The position numbers and the translations under genes were made by a program. Under the pieces are notes generated by a model, which was not told the origin of the DNA, did not search any database, and saw nothing but the letters and a program-made list of their open reading frames with translations. A stretch of DNA of 5,798 nt, taken from positions 1 through 5,798 of the forward strand of contig JBKHJB010000151.1 of NCBI GenBank assembly GCA_046538345.1. Reading direction: 5' to 3'. Origin of the DNA: PUND01 sp046538345 (GTDB lineage Bacteria; Planctomycetota; Phycisphaerae; SM23-33). Below, piece after piece: positions 5,533 to 5,798 of the stretch (position 1 is the stretch's first letter; each line of letters begins with the position of its first letter).

Positions 5533-5602
5533 GGAGAGGGCGGGATTCCGCTGCGCTTCGCTTGCGGGCGCACTGCGCTGCGCTTGTGCGTCGAACCCGC
5601 GG
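5533..5602 (-). repeat. Split partial copy of the tRNA-Ser 3' end (T-arm and acceptor)
   Basis: Positions 5533-5548 repeat 16 bases of the tRNA-Ser 3' end (5697-5712) exactly, and 5591-5602 repeat the next 12 (5711-5722), in the same order and orientation. The two pieces overlap by TC and are separated by 42 bp of GC-rich sequence (5549-5590) that contains CCGC/GCGG and CGCAC/GTGCG inverted repeats. The rest of the tRNA is absent. It looks like a duplicated tRNA end interrupted by a small insertion, or a repeat element built on T-arm sequence. Confidence 0.5.
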
Positions 5603-5631
5603 GGTGTCTGCTGCGCAGCCACGGCGGGTTC
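5593..5631. repeat. Compound hairpin with 8 bp outer stem
   Basis: GAACCCGC (5593-5600) and GCGGGTTC (5624-5631) form a perfect outer stem. Inside are GTG (5604-5606) with CAC (5620-5622), and the palindrome GCTGCGCAGC (5610-5619). The right arm and following bases (5624-5641) resemble the tRNA-Ser T-arm in the opposite orientation, about 15 of 18 positions by eye. No T-run follows, so it is not a typical terminator; it resembles REP-type or att-like structures without matching a known class. Confidence 0.4.
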
Positions 5632-5654
5632 TCATCCGGCCCTGCGGGCCAAAC

Positions 5655-5686
5655 AAAAAACCCGGACCCTGAAGGCCCGGGCTTTT
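5655..5686 (-). terminator. Strong intrinsic terminator of tRNA-Ser, possibly bidirectional
   Basis: CCCGG (5661-5665) pairs with CCGGG (5677-5681), with CC/GG pairing inside across one A/C mismatch. On the minus strand the stem is followed directly by TTTTTT (5660-5655), 10 nt or more after the tRNA 3' end at 5696. On the plus strand CTTTT follows at 5682-5686, so it may stop transcription from both sides. Confidence 0.75.
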
Positions 5687-5695
5687 GGTTCCGCA

Positions 5696-5786
5696 CGGAG
5701 AGGGCGGGATTCGAACCCGCGGTACCGGTTTGACCCGGTACAACGGTTTAGCAAACCGTCGCTTTCAGCCACTCAGCCACCTCTCC
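5696..5786 (-). tRNA. tRNA-Ser (anticodon GCU)
   Basis: A complete type II tRNA of 91 nt. The acceptor stem GGAGAGG pairs with CCTCTCC, with G as discriminator base, as expected for tRNA-Ser. The D-arm has GCT/AGC. The anticodon stem ACGGT/ACCGT encloses TTGCTAA, with GCT at 5752-5750, so it reads AGC and AGU codons. The long variable arm has a perfect GTACCGG/CCGGTAC stem, and the T-arm GCGGG-TTCGAAT-CCCGC is intact. The 3' CCA is not encoded and must be added after transcription. A terminator follows at 5681-5655. Confidence 0.97.
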
Positions 5787-5798
5787 CGCTACTATCCC

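Noticed and set aside
5458..5600. GCTGCGC-rich stretches as a CRISPR or tandem repeat array
   Set aside because: Repeats are short, unevenly spaced and lack uniform spacers; they are short inverted repeats in GC-rich DNA.
5502..5743. Short frames on both strands across the tRNA-proximal region
   Set aside because: They translate tRNA and terminator sequence (for example the ERAGFEPAV stretch from the T-arm), a common spurious call beside tRNA genes.

Overview
The window is compact, GC-rich bacterial chromosome. The organism is most likely a planctomycete, possibly of the Phycisphaerae. This rests on general resemblance: a thioredoxin with WCMPC at the active site, a tandem pair of divergent Hsp20 proteins, a Calvin-type class II aldolase, and a large secreted carbohydrate-active-like protein. 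No taxonomic marker gene is present, so the assignment is an inference. Nothing indicates a plasmid or an intact mobile element.

Layout. Positions 1-3207 hold five genes, all on the minus strand. In transcription order they are two small heat-shock proteins (3207-2743, then 2720-2316), thioredoxin trxA (2165-1839), NAD(P)HX epimerase nnrE (1825-1142) and class II fructose-bisphosphate aldolase fba (1020-1). Spacing and promoter-like sequences suggest three transcription units: the hsp20 pair (22 nt gap), trxA-nnrE (13 nt gap) and fba, which has a TATAAT box and a strong Shine-Dalgarno of its own. Positions 3208-3535 are a divergent intergenic region rich in palindromes. Positions 3536-5398 (plus strand) encode a 620-residue secreted protein that I cannot assign to a named family; it looks like an alpha/alpha-toroid plus beta-sandwich polysaccharide lyase. 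A hairpin terminator follows. Positions 5458-5695 are non-coding and hold broken copies of the T-arm of the neighbouring tRNA, a compound hairpin and a strong terminator. A complete tRNA-Ser(GCU) lies on the minus strand at 5696-5786.

Function. The minus-strand genes are housekeeping and stress functions: protein folding (Hsp20 pair), thiol redox (thioredoxin), repair of damaged nicotinamide cofactors (NnrE) and central carbon metabolism (aldolase). The first four could form a loose damage-control neighbourhood. The secreted protein is functionally separate and probably acts on an extracellular or periplasmic polysaccharide.

The points most worth a second look are the candidate polysaccharide lyase with an Asn-His...Tyr arrangement, the hairpin that places the hsp20 Shine-Dalgarno in its loop, the inverted repeat around the fba -10 box, and the split and inverted tRNA T-arm copies beside tRNA-Ser. 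I found no CRISPR array, insertion sequence or obvious defence system.
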